Positions 26,059-35,172 of a stretch of DNA of 58,189 bases are shown here, piece after piece. Source of the DNA: Comamonas testosteroni (GTDB taxonomy: Bacteria > Pseudomonadota > Gammaproteobacteria > Burkholderiales > Burkholderiaceae_C); the NCBI RefSeq assembly GCF_000761245.1, contig NZ_AWOR01000058.1, forward strand, positions 1-58,189, in the 5' to 3' direction. Position 1 is the first letter of the stretch; every line of letters begins with the position of its first letter. The notes under the pieces were generated by a model. The model did no database searches and was not told the DNA's origin. It saw only the letters and a program-made list of their open reading frames with translations. A program made the translations under genes and the position numbers.

Positions 26059-26577
26059 ATGGTTGGTGTGCAAGCTAGTTCCTCTTCTCTTTTACACACG
26101 CTTTATTGCGACCACCATGGATGGCTGGTGAACTGGCTGAGGCGGCGAGTGCATTGTGTGCAGGATGCGTCGGATCTGGCGCAGGATACCTATATGCGCC
26201 TGCTCAGGCAGTGCCCGGAGGAGTTGCAGGAGCCGCGGGCCTTTCTCGCCACGGTGGCACGCAGCGTGCTGATCGATCATTGCCGGCGCATGTCTCTGGA
26301 GAGGGCCTATCTTGAAACCTTGGCCCAGATGCCAGAGCCCGTATGTCCTTCGCCTGAAGAGCGGGCCATTGTGCTGCAGGCATTGGAGCAGATTGATCGC
26401 ATGCTGGACGGGCTGGGCGCCCGCGCGCGCAGTGCCTTTTTGCTGGCGCAGCTCGATGGGCTGACGTACAAGGAAGTAGCAGCGCGTCTGGGTGTTTCCC
26501 TGAGCTCGGTCGAAAAATACATGGCAGCTGCCTTTGCACACTGCTACCGCATCGTTTACCTGGATGCAGCGGCATGA
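26059..26577 (+). CDS. FecI-family ECF sigma factor
   Basis: A 172-aa extracytoplasmic-function sigma factor of the iron-starvation group. Region 2 contains HGWLVNWLRRRV and DASDLAQDTYMRLLRQ; region 4 contains RARSAFLLAQLDGLTYKEVAARLGVSLSSVEKYMAAAFAHCY, both typical of FecI. A Fur-box-like site lies 35 nt upstream. The stop overlaps the FecR gene start by 4 nt. With the FecR-like protein and an STN-bearing receptor downstream it completes a cell-surface signalling circuit, as in Bordetella HurI/HurR-BhuR. Confidence 0.92.
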   Translation: MVGVQASSSSLLHTLYCDHHGWLVNWLRRRVHCVQDASDLAQDTYMRLLRQCPEELQEPRAFLATVARSVLIDHCRRMSLERAYLETLAQMPEPVCPSPEERAIVLQALEQIDRMLDGLGARARSAFLLAQLDGLTYKEVAARLGVSLSSVEKYMAAAFAHCYRIVYLDAAA

Positions 26578-27554
26578 GCGCAGGCCCGAACGAGCCGTCG
26601 CCGGAGGTGGTCCAGAAGGCCATTGCATGGCTGGTGCGTCTTCAGGCCGGCAGTGCATCTGCGGCCGTCTGGGATGAATGTCGGCTTTGGAGAGAGGCCG
26701 CGCCCGAGCATGCCCTTGCCTGGGAGCGGCTGCAGGGGATTCAGAGCCGCTTCGCGGCCATGCCCCCAGTACCGTCCGCTCTGGCGCAACAGACCCTGGA
26801 TGGCGCGAGCAAGCACATGGGCCGTCGCAAGGCTATGGGCCTGCTGGCCATTGCGATGGGTACCGGATGCACCGTGCTGGTGGCGAATCGGCAATGGGGC
26901 GAGACCGCCTTGCTGGCCGATCTGCGTACCGGAGTCGGTGAAGTGCGTCGCTTGGTACTGGCCGACGGCTCGGTCATGTTGATGGACACTTCGACGGCCG
27001 TGAACCTGCGCTTCGATGAGGCCGAGAGACGCCTGGTTCTGATCAAGGGGCGTATCGCGCTGACCTCGGGGGCCGACAGCGAAGCGCAGCGTTATCGTCC
27101 TTTGTTCGTGCAGACGCCACACGGCCAGGTGCGAGCGCTTGGAACCCGCTTTCAGACGCAGGTGCAGGAGGATGGAACCCAGGTGCAGGTGTTGAGCGAT
27201 GCCGTCGAGCTCAGACCTCAAGCGGCTTCGCAAGTCCAGCTTTTGCGTCAGGGCGAGCAGGCCTGGTTCGACGCCTTGGGAGTTCATGAGCTGAAGGCCG
27301 GCGACGGTGATGGCGACGCGTGGACGGATGGGCTGCTGGTGGCCCGAAGCATGCCGCTGTCGGTCCTCGTGGCGCAGCTCGGTCGATACCGGGCCGGGTA
27401 TCTGGCTTGCGACGAGCGTGTGGCGCAACTGCCTATCTCCGGAGTGTTCAGTCTGAGGGACACCGAGCGCAGCCTGGATCTGCTGCAGAAAACATGGCCC
27501 CTGGAGTTGCGCCGACGCACGCGTTACTGGGTCACGCTGGTGCCGCGCGGCTGA
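26574..27554 (+). CDS. FecR-family anti-sigma factor / transmembrane sensor
   Basis: A 326-aa regulator. The N-terminal DUF4880-type segment (AIAWLVRLQAGSASAAVWDECRLW) would bind the sigma factor. One membrane helix follows (AMGLLAIAMGTGCTVLVAN, about residues 86-104), then the periplasmic FecR domain (ADLRTGVGEVRRLVLADGSVMLMDTSTAVNLRF, then TPHGQVRALGTRFQTQV). The C-terminal part would contact the receptor's STN domain. The ATG overlaps the sigma-factor stop (ATGA). Confidence 0.92.
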   Translation: MSAGPNEPSPEVVQKAIAWLVRLQAGSASAAVWDECRLWREAAPEHALAWERLQGIQSRFAAMPPVPSALAQQTLDGASKHMGRRKAMGLLAIAMGTGCTVLVANRQWGETALLADLRTGVGEVRRLVLADGSVMLMDTSTAVNLRFDEAERRLVLIKGRIALTSGADSEAQRYRPLFVQTPHGQVRALGTRFQTQVQEDGTQVQVLSDAVELRPQAASQVQLLRQGEQAWFDALGVHELKAGDGDGDAWTDGLLVARSMPLSVLVAQLGRYRAGYLACDERVAQLPISGVFSLRDTERSLDLLQKTWPLELRRRTRYWVTLVPRG

Positions 27555-27705
27555 AGCTTCCTGGCTGGTCGCACAAGGCACAAAAAAAATTTCAAAAAAG
27601 ACATTACGGGTTTGGCGAGCTGCTTCGTCCTTGTTAACAGTAGCGCCGTGAAAAAGACCTCCATCTGGCGGGTCTGACGCGGCGGCTTTCAGAAAGGACT
27701 TATCC

Positions 27706-30312
27706 ATGCTCCCCCGTCGCCTGCCACGCATGCGTGCACCAGCTCCTGGGCATCCCGCCGCACTTGCCCTGACCGCTGCCGCAGTCAGCCTTGCCTGGGG
27801 CACGCTGGCGCCGGTGGCTGCACATGCGCAGATCGCGTCCCAGGTGAGCAACCAGGCGTTGCGCTCGTATTCGATTCCCGCAGCTCCGGTGGAAGCGGTG
27901 CTGAATCAACTGGCCCGTGAGGCTCAGGTCATGATCGCGTTTGATCCGGCCCTGGTGCAAGGCAAGCAGAGCCGAGGATTCAAGGGCATGGCAACGGTTC
28001 AAGGTGCGCTGGATTCGCTGCTGGAGGATCATCCGCTGCAAGCGCAAAGCGAAGGGCCGGGCGCATGGCGTGTTCGGCCGGCAGTTGCCCGTTCCCAGAA
28101 AGCGGCGCAAGGCGCACGGGCCGGTGTGCAGGAGCGCAACCTGGACGAGGTGCTGGTCGTCGCGAAAAAGGACGCGCGCCAGCAGGTGTTCGAGACGGCT
28201 GCCTCGGTGGCCGTGGTCACGCGCGAGGAGATCGACCGTTTGCCACCGCGCAACACTGCGGATGTTCTTGCTGAGGTGCCGGGTGTCTACACCTCGCAGA
28301 GCCGCAGGGATCCTGGAGTGTCGGTGAATATTCGCGGCATGCAGGATTTTGGCCGGGTCAACGTGATGATCGACGGCACGCGCCAGAACTACCAGCAAAG
28401 CGGGCATGGCTCCAACGGCTCGGTGTATCTCGATCCGGAAATGCTGGGCGGTGTGGATATCTCCAAAGGACCGACCTCCACGGTGGGCGGCGCAGGGATG
28501 ATTGCGGGGGTTGTCAACTTCCGCACGCTCGAAGCAGACGACCTGATAAAGGACGGCAGCACCCGCGGCGCCCGGCTGAATCTTTCGAGTGGCAACAACG
28601 GCTATCACTTTGCCGGCAGTGCGGCTCTGGGCCTCAAGCCCCGTGAGGATCTCGATCTGGTGATGTTGGTCAGTCGCAAGAAAGTCGGTGAATTTGAAAA
28701 GGGCCGCCGCGGATTCATGACCGACGATGTGGATGGTCAGGTGCATGGCGTGAGCCAGCTGACCTCTCAGGATCAGACTTCGGTATTGCTCAAGAGCACC
28801 TGGCGTTTCGCGCCTGAACAGCAGCTCAAGTTCAGCTATATCGGCATGGATGCGAAGTTCGGCGAGAAGCCGCAGTCGGCCAGTGGCGGGGGCATTCTCA
28901 ACCATGTTCGCACCGACACCTTGCTGGCCAACTACGCGTGGAACCCGTCCGCAAGCGCTCTGGTGGATCTCAAGTCCAGTCTCTACTACACCCGTACCCG
29001 CAATCAGGCGCATCGCTATGCGGGCGGCACGCTGGATCCCTATGCCTATGACCTGCAGTACCAGACCAGTACCGTGGGGGGGACGCTGGAGAACACCTCC
29101 CGCCTTCAGTGGGGAGCCAGGGATGCCGCGCTGGTCAAGACCGGAGCGGAGTTCTTCCACGACTGGACCGACCCACAGGCACAAGCGCTCTCAGTGGGGG
29201 CGGATGCCGGCACGACGGCGCTGTATGCGGGCTCGACCCCGAAAGGCAAGCGCACCGTTGCCAGCCTGTTCGGCGAACTCAACTGGATGCACAGCGACTG
29301 GCTGGAACTCACGGGGGGCCTGCGCTATGACTGGTACGGCATGCAGGGGGACGGACGCATGCGCGTCGGCTCGCTCATCAACCCGCCAGGCGTGCGCCCC
29401 CCGTCGACGGCGCTGTACACCCGCTTCAAGGCCGATCGCAACGATGGCGCTTTCGCACCCCGCCTGGCGCTGGCCGTCAAACCGGTGGAGCCCATACAGC
29501 TGTTTGCCAGCGTGGGCCGGGGCATGCGTCCACCGGCACTGACGGAGGCGCTGATGTGGGGCCAGCATACGGGTAGTCTCTTTCCCTACTACCCCAACCC
29601 GGATCTGCGCGCAGAGCGTTCGCGCAACTGGGAGGTCGGCGCCAACGGCCTGTTTGACGATGTGCTGAGAAAGGGCGACAAGCTGCGAGTGAAAGCGGCC
29701 TGGTTCAACAACAAGGTCAACGATTATGTGACGCTCGCGCGCATCATGTCGCCCATCGATACCGCTGGGGGCGGCCTGCTGGGGCCCTATGCCTACGTGA
29801 ATCTGCAGGACCCTTTTCGCAGCAAGGGCCTGGAGCTGCAGGGCGACTATGACAACGGCCGGGTCTTCGGCAGCCTCAACTACACCCACATGCTCGTCAA
29901 TACCGGCAAGGGCGGTTATGACTCCTTCCCTCTGGGCAGTCTGACGGGCTACCCCAACAACAATCTGGGCCAGTCGGGCGACGCCAACATCTGGTATGTG
30001 CTGCCGCCCAGAAAGACTGCCAGCCTGAGCGCCGGTGTGCGTCTGCTCGACAAGAAGCTGACGCTGGGGGGGCGCATGCGCTTTCAGTCTCCCAGCACCA
30101 ACAGCAGCGTCTGGACCACGCAGGGCGAGCGCTACAACCAGAAATCCTGGCGTCTGTTCGACCTCTGGGCAAGCTACGAAATCACTCCCAACGCCACCTT
30201 GCGTGTGTCCATCAACAACCTGCGCGACCTGAATTACTCGGAGATGCAGGGCGGCAGCTATTTCATCGGCCCTGGTCGTACCGCCATCGCCACCCTGTCC
30301 ATCCAGTTCTGA
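27706..30312 (+). CDS. TonB-dependent heme-type receptor with STN signalling domain
   Basis: An 868-aa outer membrane receptor. After the signal sequence comes an STN domain (about residues 50-125; SIPAAPVEAVLNQLAREAQVMIAFDPALV), which marks a transducer that signals to FecR. The plug begins NLDEVLVVAKKDARQQVFETAASVAVVTREEIDRL and contains RRDPGVSVNIRGMQDFGRVNVMIDGTRQNYQQSGHG, characteristic of the hemoglobin/heme receptor family. The barrel has the RPPALTEALMWG and NPDLRAERSRNWEVG motifs and ends AIATLSIQF. AAAGGA precedes the ATG. The heme oxygenase downstream supports heme as ligand; transferrin-type ligands are less likely in this organism. Confidence 0.88.
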   Translation: MLPRRLPRMRAPAPGHPAALALTAAAVSLAWGTLAPVAAHAQIASQVSNQALRSYSIPAAPVEAVLNQLAREAQVMIAFDPALVQGKQSRGFKGMATVQGALDSLLEDHPLQAQSEGPGAWRVRPAVARSQKAAQGARAGVQERNLDEVLVVAKKDARQQVFETAASVAVVTREEIDRLPPRNTADVLAEVPGVYTSQSRRDPGVSVNIRGMQDFGRVNVMIDGTRQNYQQSGHGSNGSVYLDPEMLGGVDISKGPTSTVGGAGMIAGVVNFRTLEADDLIKDGSTRGARLNLSSGNNGYHFAGSAALGLKPREDLDLVMLVSRKKVGEFEKGRRGFMTDDVDGQVHGVSQLTSQDQTSVLLKSTWRFAPEQQLKFSYIGMDAKFGEKPQSASGGGILNHVRTDTLLANYAWNPSASALVDLKSSLYYTRTRNQAHRYAGGTLDPYAYDLQYQTSTVGGTLENTSRLQWGARDAALVKTGAEFFHDWTDPQAQALSVGADAGTTALYAGSTPKGKRTVASLFGELNWMHSDWLELTGGLRYDWYGMQGDGRMRVGSLINPPGVRPPSTALYTRFKADRNDGAFAPRLALAVKPVEPIQLFASVGRGMRPPALTEALMWGQHTGSLFPYYPNPDLRAERSRNWEVGANGLFDDVLRKGDKLRVKAAWFNNKVNDYVTLARIMSPIDTAGGGLLGPYAYVNLQDPFRSKGLELQGDYDNGRVFGSLNYTHMLVNTGKGGYDSFPLGSLTGYPNNNLGQSGDANIWYVLPPRKTASLSAGVRLLDKKLTLGGRMRFQSPSTNSSVWTTQGERYNQKSWRLFDLWASYEITPNATLRVSINNLRDLNYSEMQGGSYFIGPGRTAIATLSIQF

Positions 30313-30382
30313 GTTTCGGCCCGGGCCTGCGCCTTGCCGTCGTTTCCATCCATCTGTCCGTCTTTTCCCAAAGGTCCATGTG

Positions 30383-32515
30383 ATGTCCTTTTCCGCTCTT
30401 CATGGCTGGCCGCAGCATTGGCCCGCCGCAGCCTGCATCGCCGTGGCGCTTTGTGCCGCCATGCCGTCCGTCGCGCAGACCAAGGTCAGCGATGCCCGGT
30501 TGACCATGCTCACCTCCTTGCGGCCCGCCGGCGACGACGTCACCACGCCCGACGGAACGATTGGCTGGCCCGGTGCCCGTTACCCCACCTCGCCGCCTCT
30601 GTATGCGGTACGCCCAGGTTCGAGTGCCGGCTATTTGTTTGGCGGTTTCAACGGCGGCGGGCCATCGGTCCTGTCCTCGCAGATGTATACCGCGTTCGGC
30701 ATGTACACCATGCGAGCCGGGGTCTCAGTCTATGAGCGCGTAGCCTATAACCCGGCCAATGATCTGCATGGTCGCATCTCGGGCACGCCGGTGCGCGCAT
30801 CCGATGGCAGTCTGTACGCGGTGATGACGACTATCAACGGCCAAAAGAATGCGGGCAAGAACCAGTCCAGCGATATTTCCTATTCGCCTGCCGTGGGCCT
30901 GGGCGTCATTGTCCGTACCGACTATGACGGAGCCAATTCCGCCTTGGTGCAGGGTACGCGCGGTCAGCTGTATTCGCCCAATGGCGCGCTGGTCATCGAT
31001 GCGCGGGATAACCTCTATGGCATCGACAAGGGGCCCAAGGGACAGGGGCGGATTTTCAAGCTCCATATCGCCTCCGGCAAGGTAAGCACGCTGCATGAAT
31101 TTGCCGCCGGGCCTTCGGGCATGCGCCAGACGGCAAACGACCTGATTCTGGGCAAGGACGGCGTGCTGTATGGCGTGACCGCATACAACCGCGGACTGCC
31201 GCTGGCACCGTCGACGCCGACCGCAGCGACCACGCCCACGGGAACGCTCTACCGCATCAATGCAGCTGACGGCTCGGGTTTTGCCGTGCTGCACACCTTC
31301 ACGCTTGCCGAAGGTGAAATCAACATCCATGACAACGCCAACAGCGAAGGCTTTGTGCTGTATCCCAGCGGCATTCCTTACGAAGCGGGGGTGACGGCGG
31401 GCGGCGACGTGACCAATCGGACCATGGGCTCAGGTCAGGAGCACAGCCTGTCGTCGCTGATTGATGGTGGTGACGGCTATCTCTACGGGGGGACTTCGGT
31501 CGGCGACTGCTATGTGCATGCCAACAGCAGCATCACCGGTACCTGGATCAAGAGTATCTCGCGCGACAACCCGTCCTGCGGCTCGCGCAAATGGGCGCCT
31601 AGCACCACCCTGAGCTACATCAAGGATTTGCCCTATTACGACGGACCCAAGCCCTATGGCGCGCTGTATCGCATTGCCAAGGCGGGCGGGCCGCTGCAGA
31701 TACTGCATACCTTCAGCAATGCCGATGGCGCCACGCCGCGCGGCCCCATGGCTTTGGGGGCCGATGGTGCCATCTACGGCACGACCATGTCCGGTGGCGG
31801 CAATCTGTGCGCGCCGTCCAGCGCGGCGGCCAATTCCGAAGTCGGCTGCGGCGCGGTCTATCGCATACGGCCGGCAAGCATTGTGGTGAATGGCGAAGGT
31901 CAGGTAACGCAGAGCGGTTTCGAGCTGGTGCACTCCTTCTCCGGTAGTGACGGGCGCAAGCCCGTAGGCTTGCGCACTGGCTCCGACGGCCGTCTGTATG
32001 GCGTGACGGCCATGGGCGGCCACTATCTGAACAGTGCGGGCCTGACCGTGGCCACCGATTTCGGCACCGTTTTCCAGCTCGCGGTGGATTCGGCCGAAAC
32101 CCCGCGTGCCGATGCCAGTCTGGTGGCTAGCGCCGGTGAGATCAAGGCCGGTGAAACCGTCTCATTGACCTGGATCACCAATAACGCCAAGCAATGTTCT
32201 GCGGCATCGACAGCAGGCGACTGGGTGGGCTCCGTGGCCACACAGGGCAGCGTCGAGCTACGTCCGGCCCGGGGCACCTATCGCTACACCCTGACCTGTG
32301 ATGTGGCAGGCGGTACAGCAGGTGCCCAGGTTTCTGCTGCCGCCGTGGTTTATGTCAGCACCCCGGCAACCGCCGAAGACGGCAATCAGGTGTCCTACGG
32401 CAATGGCGGCGGCGGGCCTTTGGCTTTGTGGCTTTTGGCTCCCTTGGCGGGCTTGGCGGTCTACCGCCGCCGCACACAGCGCTGCGTGGCACGCAACTCC
32501 CAGGCGCTCGGTTGA
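30383..32515 (+). CDS. Secreted GloVer-repeat protein with GlyGly-CTERM tail (1)
   Basis: A 710-aa protein with a signal peptide (ACIAVALCAAMPSVAQ). Its body has several repeats of the Gloeobacter-Verrucomicrobia (GloVer) type, such as LQILHTFSNADGATPRGP, then LGADGAIYGTTMSGGG and RLYGVTAMGG, suggesting a beta-propeller-like fold. An Ig-like segment follows (about residues 580-660). The C-terminus is a tripartite sorting signal: a glycine run (GNGGGG), a hydrophobic helix (PLALWLLAPLAGLAVY) and RRRTQR. This is the GlyGly-CTERM form cleaved by rhombosortase, whose likely gene lies at 36474. It sits between the heme-type receptor and heme oxygenase, so heme capture or transfer is proposed. ATG 30383 follows AAAGG. 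Confidence 0.82.
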   Translation: MSFSALHGWPQHWPAAACIAVALCAAMPSVAQTKVSDARLTMLTSLRPAGDDVTTPDGTIGWPGARYPTSPPLYAVRPGSSAGYLFGGFNGGGPSVLSSQMYTAFGMYTMRAGVSVYERVAYNPANDLHGRISGTPVRASDGSLYAVMTTINGQKNAGKNQSSDISYSPAVGLGVIVRTDYDGANSALVQGTRGQLYSPNGALVIDARDNLYGIDKGPKGQGRIFKLHIASGKVSTLHEFAAGPSGMRQTANDLILGKDGVLYGVTAYNRGLPLAPSTPTAATTPTGTLYRINAADGSGFAVLHTFTLAEGEINIHDNANSEGFVLYPSGIPYEAGVTAGGDVTNRTMGSGQEHSLSSLIDGGDGYLYGGTSVGDCYVHANSSITGTWIKSISRDNPSCGSRKWAPSTTLSYIKDLPYYDGPKPYGALYRIAKAGGPLQILHTFSNADGATPRGPMALGADGAIYGTTMSGGGNLCAPSSAAANSEVGCGAVYRIRPASIVVNGEGQVTQSGFELVHSFSGSDGRKPVGLRTGSDGRLYGVTAMGGHYLNSAGLTVATDFGTVFQLAVDSAETPRADASLVASAGEIKAGETVSLTWITNNAKQCSAASTAGDWVGSVATQGSVELRPARGTYRYTLTCDVAGGTAGAQVSAAAVVYVSTPATAEDGNQVSYGNGGGGPLALWLLAPLAGLAVYRRRTQRCVARNSQALG

Positions 32516-32555
32516 GCGTGTCCTTTTCTCATCGTTTTTTACACCAGGAAAGTCA

Positions 32556-34463
32556 ATGGCCATGAATTCAATCCAACCCGCTCTGCGGCGTGTTGCACGT
32601 GTCGCAGTTCCCGCTCTGGCACTGGCTCTACCCTTGGCGCATGCCATGGCTCAGACGCTGCCAGCCGCCTTCAAGCCCACGGTGCTGCACAAGTTTGGTG
32701 GCGAGAACAAGGGAGGTGCCAAGCCGGCCGTACCACCGGTGCTGGCTGCTGATGGCCGCCTCTATGGCCACACCTTCCTCGGTGCCTCGCCGAGTGCTGG
32801 TGCGTTCTGGGGGCAGGGCACGGTTTATGGCCTCGACACCACGGGCGCCAACCACCGCTTCGAACTGCTGGGCAGCATCTACCAAGGGTCGACCCCGCTG
32901 GTGCCTACGGCCGATGGTGGCTTTCTTGGCGCTGGCAATGGTGCCGTTCCCCCGGGCGGCAATTTCTGGGAAACCGCAGCCGTAGTCTTCAGTATCAAGG
33001 ACGGCAAGGCTGTGGCGCTGCCCGCACCCAGCTTCAAGCCGCTGGGAAGCATGGCACTCGACACCGCAGGCAATCTCTACATGGGCTCGGGCGAATCCGC
33101 ATCGGCTTGCGGCGTGAATACCACAGCCAATATTTTGTGGCGCATGAATGCCGATCGCAGCTACTCCAAAGTAGTGGATTTCTGCCAATACGAGCAGCAG
33201 CAAGGCAACAAGCAGTTGCATCCCAAGGGCGGTGCGCCGGTGGCCAGTGTGTGGAGCAGCAAGGACCAGGCCTTGTATGTGCTGACCGGGGTGTCGGCCG
33301 ATGGCGTGGTGGACAGTACGCTTACCACGGATTACCAGGGGCGCTCGGTGGGAACGCTGGTCAAGTTGAGTAAGGCGGCCATCGAGGAAGGCGTTGCCGG
33401 AAAGGGCGCGCTGGATTCGTCCAAGGTCGAACTGCTGCACACCTTTATGCGAGCCCGCGATGGTGAGCCAACGGCCAAGGGTGCGCGTGTGGTGGGCATG
33501 GTCGAGGTCGGTGAATGGTTGTACGGCACGACGCAATTCAATGCGCCTACGGCGGGCAATGCAATGGACAACCGTTACGGCGGCACGATCTGGCGCGTGA
33601 AGAAATCGGACCCCAAGAGCTTTGCCGTCGTGCACTATTTCCGCGGCGCTGGCACTGTGGGGCTCGATGGCACGGCGCAGGCCGACGGTAGCGCTCCATC
33701 CGGTCCGCTGGTTCTGGCCGCAGACGGCAATATCTACGGAACGACGGCCACCGATGGTTCAACCATGAACACGCCCAAAACCGGCCTGGGCACGCCGTAT
33801 GGCGCGGGAACTCTGTACCGCATCAAGGTTGGAGCCACCGCCGATCACGCGGACGACAGCTACGAAGTCCTGCATCGTTTCGACATGGGCAGCGAAGGCG
33901 GAAGCTTGACTGGCCTGAGCGCCGGTGCGGTCGCGGGTGGTGTGCAAAAGCTCTATGGTGCGGCCAACGTCGGTGGTGACGGCCAGCCGGTGACGACGAC
34001 GGCGACCGCGCCCGGCAATGGCACGATCTTCTCCTTTGACGTACCCCTGCCTACAGCGTCATTCAGCGAAGCGCTGACCGCCTCTGTGGACACGGCTGCT
34101 GTGGGATCCTCCATTCACCTGAGCTGGTCCACCACCCAGGCCAGCAGTTGCACGGCCAGCGGTGCCTGGAGCGGTGCTCAGCAGACCAGCGGCAGCAAGG
34201 TGCCCGTGGTATTGGCGGTCGAGGGGGAGAACAGCTTCAGCCTGACTTGCAGCAGCCAGAACGACGGCCAGCCCGTGACTAGCAAGGTCACGGTGCAGGG
34301 CACCGCAGTCACGCAGCCCGGAACGGGTAGCGGCGGCAGCACAGAGACGGGCAACAGCAGCAATGGCGGCGGCGGCGGAGGTCCTTTGAGCGCCTGGCTG
34401 CTGGCGCCGTTGGCGGCACTGGCCTGGGCACGCCGTCGCAGCTTGAAGTCCTCGCCGAACTGA
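32556..34463 (+). CDS. Secreted GloVer-repeat protein with GlyGly-CTERM tail (2)
   Basis: A 635-aa paralogue of the preceding protein. It has a signal peptide (VAVPALALALPLAHAMA, then QTLPAAF) and GloVer-type repeats (PTVLHKFGGENKGG, then LAADGRLYGHTFLG; later LAADGNIYGTTATDG and YGAGTLYRIK). An Ig-like stretch with Cys residues (about residues 510-590) precedes a glycine-rich spacer (NGGGGGG), a hydrophobic helix (PLSAWLLAPLAALAWA) and RRRSLK: a second GlyGly-CTERM. Start 32556 follows AGGAAA. Two substrates plus the processing enzyme in one locus suggests a dedicated set. The role is inferred; heme ligands are not identifiable by eye. Confidence 0.82.
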   Translation: MAMNSIQPALRRVARVAVPALALALPLAHAMAQTLPAAFKPTVLHKFGGENKGGAKPAVPPVLAADGRLYGHTFLGASPSAGAFWGQGTVYGLDTTGANHRFELLGSIYQGSTPLVPTADGGFLGAGNGAVPPGGNFWETAAVVFSIKDGKAVALPAPSFKPLGSMALDTAGNLYMGSGESASACGVNTTANILWRMNADRSYSKVVDFCQYEQQQGNKQLHPKGGAPVASVWSSKDQALYVLTGVSADGVVDSTLTTDYQGRSVGTLVKLSKAAIEEGVAGKGALDSSKVELLHTFMRARDGEPTAKGARVVGMVEVGEWLYGTTQFNAPTAGNAMDNRYGGTIWRVKKSDPKSFAVVHYFRGAGTVGLDGTAQADGSAPSGPLVLAADGNIYGTTATDGSTMNTPKTGLGTPYGAGTLYRIKVGATADHADDSYEVLHRFDMGSEGGSLTGLSAGAVAGGVQKLYGAANVGGDGQPVTTTATAPGNGTIFSFDVPLPTASFSEALTASVDTAAVGSSIHLSWSTTQASSCTASGAWSGAQQTSGSKVPVVLAVEGENSFSLTCSSQNDGQPVTSKVTVQGTAVTQPGTGSGGSTETGNSSNGGGGGGPLSAWLLAPLAALAWARRRSLKSSPN

Positions 34464-34542
34464 GGCAAAACCTGGAGCAAGGCGACTCCGGGCTGGACCA
34501 GCCCGGAGCTGCTCCGACATCGAATTGAAGTCAGGAAACACC

Positions 34543-35157
34543 ATGAATCTGCAAACCAGCCCCTTGAGCGGGGCCCGACTTTCCCAGCGTCTCAAGACGG
34601 AGACCGCGCAGCAGCATGAGCGCATGCATGAGCTCATGGAGCAAGGCAATCCATTTGCCGATCGCGGCAGCTATGCGCGCTTTGTCGCTGCCCAATACCT
34701 GTTCCAGCGTGACGTGGAGCATCTGTTTCAGGATGCCGCCGTCAAGGCAGCAGTCCCTGACCTGGAAGCGCGCGGGCGTCAGGAGGCTTCGCTGGCGGAT
34801 CTGGCCGATCTGGGGGCAGAGCTTCCGCAAGGAGCACTGGGCAGCGAGGCCGTAGGCATGCCCGAGGCCCTGGGGTGGCTGTATGTTTCGGAGGGCTCGA
34901 CCCTGGGCGCAGCCTTTCTGTTCAAGGAAGCCAGGGATCGTCTGGGTTTGTCGGAGACCTTCGGGGCCCGCAATCTGGCGGCCTATCCGCAGGGCCGGGC
35001 CTTGGCCTGGCGTGCGTTTGTGGCTTCGCTCGACGCGCCGGAGCTCGGCGATGCAGCAATCCAGGACAAGGTGATTGCCGGTGCCAATGCTGCCTATGAC
35101 CGCTTTGGCAGCTTGCTGGAGCGCTATTTTCCGCAGCCTGCAGCCATCGATGCCTGA
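34543..35157 (+). CDS. Biliverdin-producing heme oxygenase (HemO/BphO-like)
   Basis: A 204-aa cytoplasmic enzyme that opens heme to biliverdin, CO and Fe(II). The proximal-His region near the N-terminus reads LKTETAQQHERMHELM (His25 the likely ligand). The distal helix region is ALGWLYVSEGSTLGAAFLFKEA, with the conserved EGSxLG. The length is typical of bacterial heme oxygenases of the PigA/BphO group. AGGAAA precedes the ATG. It is 79 nt after the second GloVer gene. No phytochrome gene is adjacent, so the iron-acquisition role is favoured over chromophore synthesis. Confidence 0.9.
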   Translation: MNLQTSPLSGARLSQRLKTETAQQHERMHELMEQGNPFADRGSYARFVAAQYLFQRDVEHLFQDAAVKAAVPDLEARGRQEASLADLADLGAELPQGALGSEAVGMPEALGWLYVSEGSTLGAAFLFKEARDRLGLSETFGARNLAAYPQGRALAWRAFVASLDAPELGDAAIQDKVIAGANAAYDRFGSLLERYFPQPAAIDA

Positions 35158-35172
35158 GCACTGCTGCGTACC

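Noticed and set aside
27580..27640. A-rich patch followed by CGTCC before the heme receptor, as a FecI-type promoter
   Set aside because: The spacing between the A/T patch and CGTCC (over 30 nt) is too long for a -35/-10 pair, and I cannot confirm a consensus.
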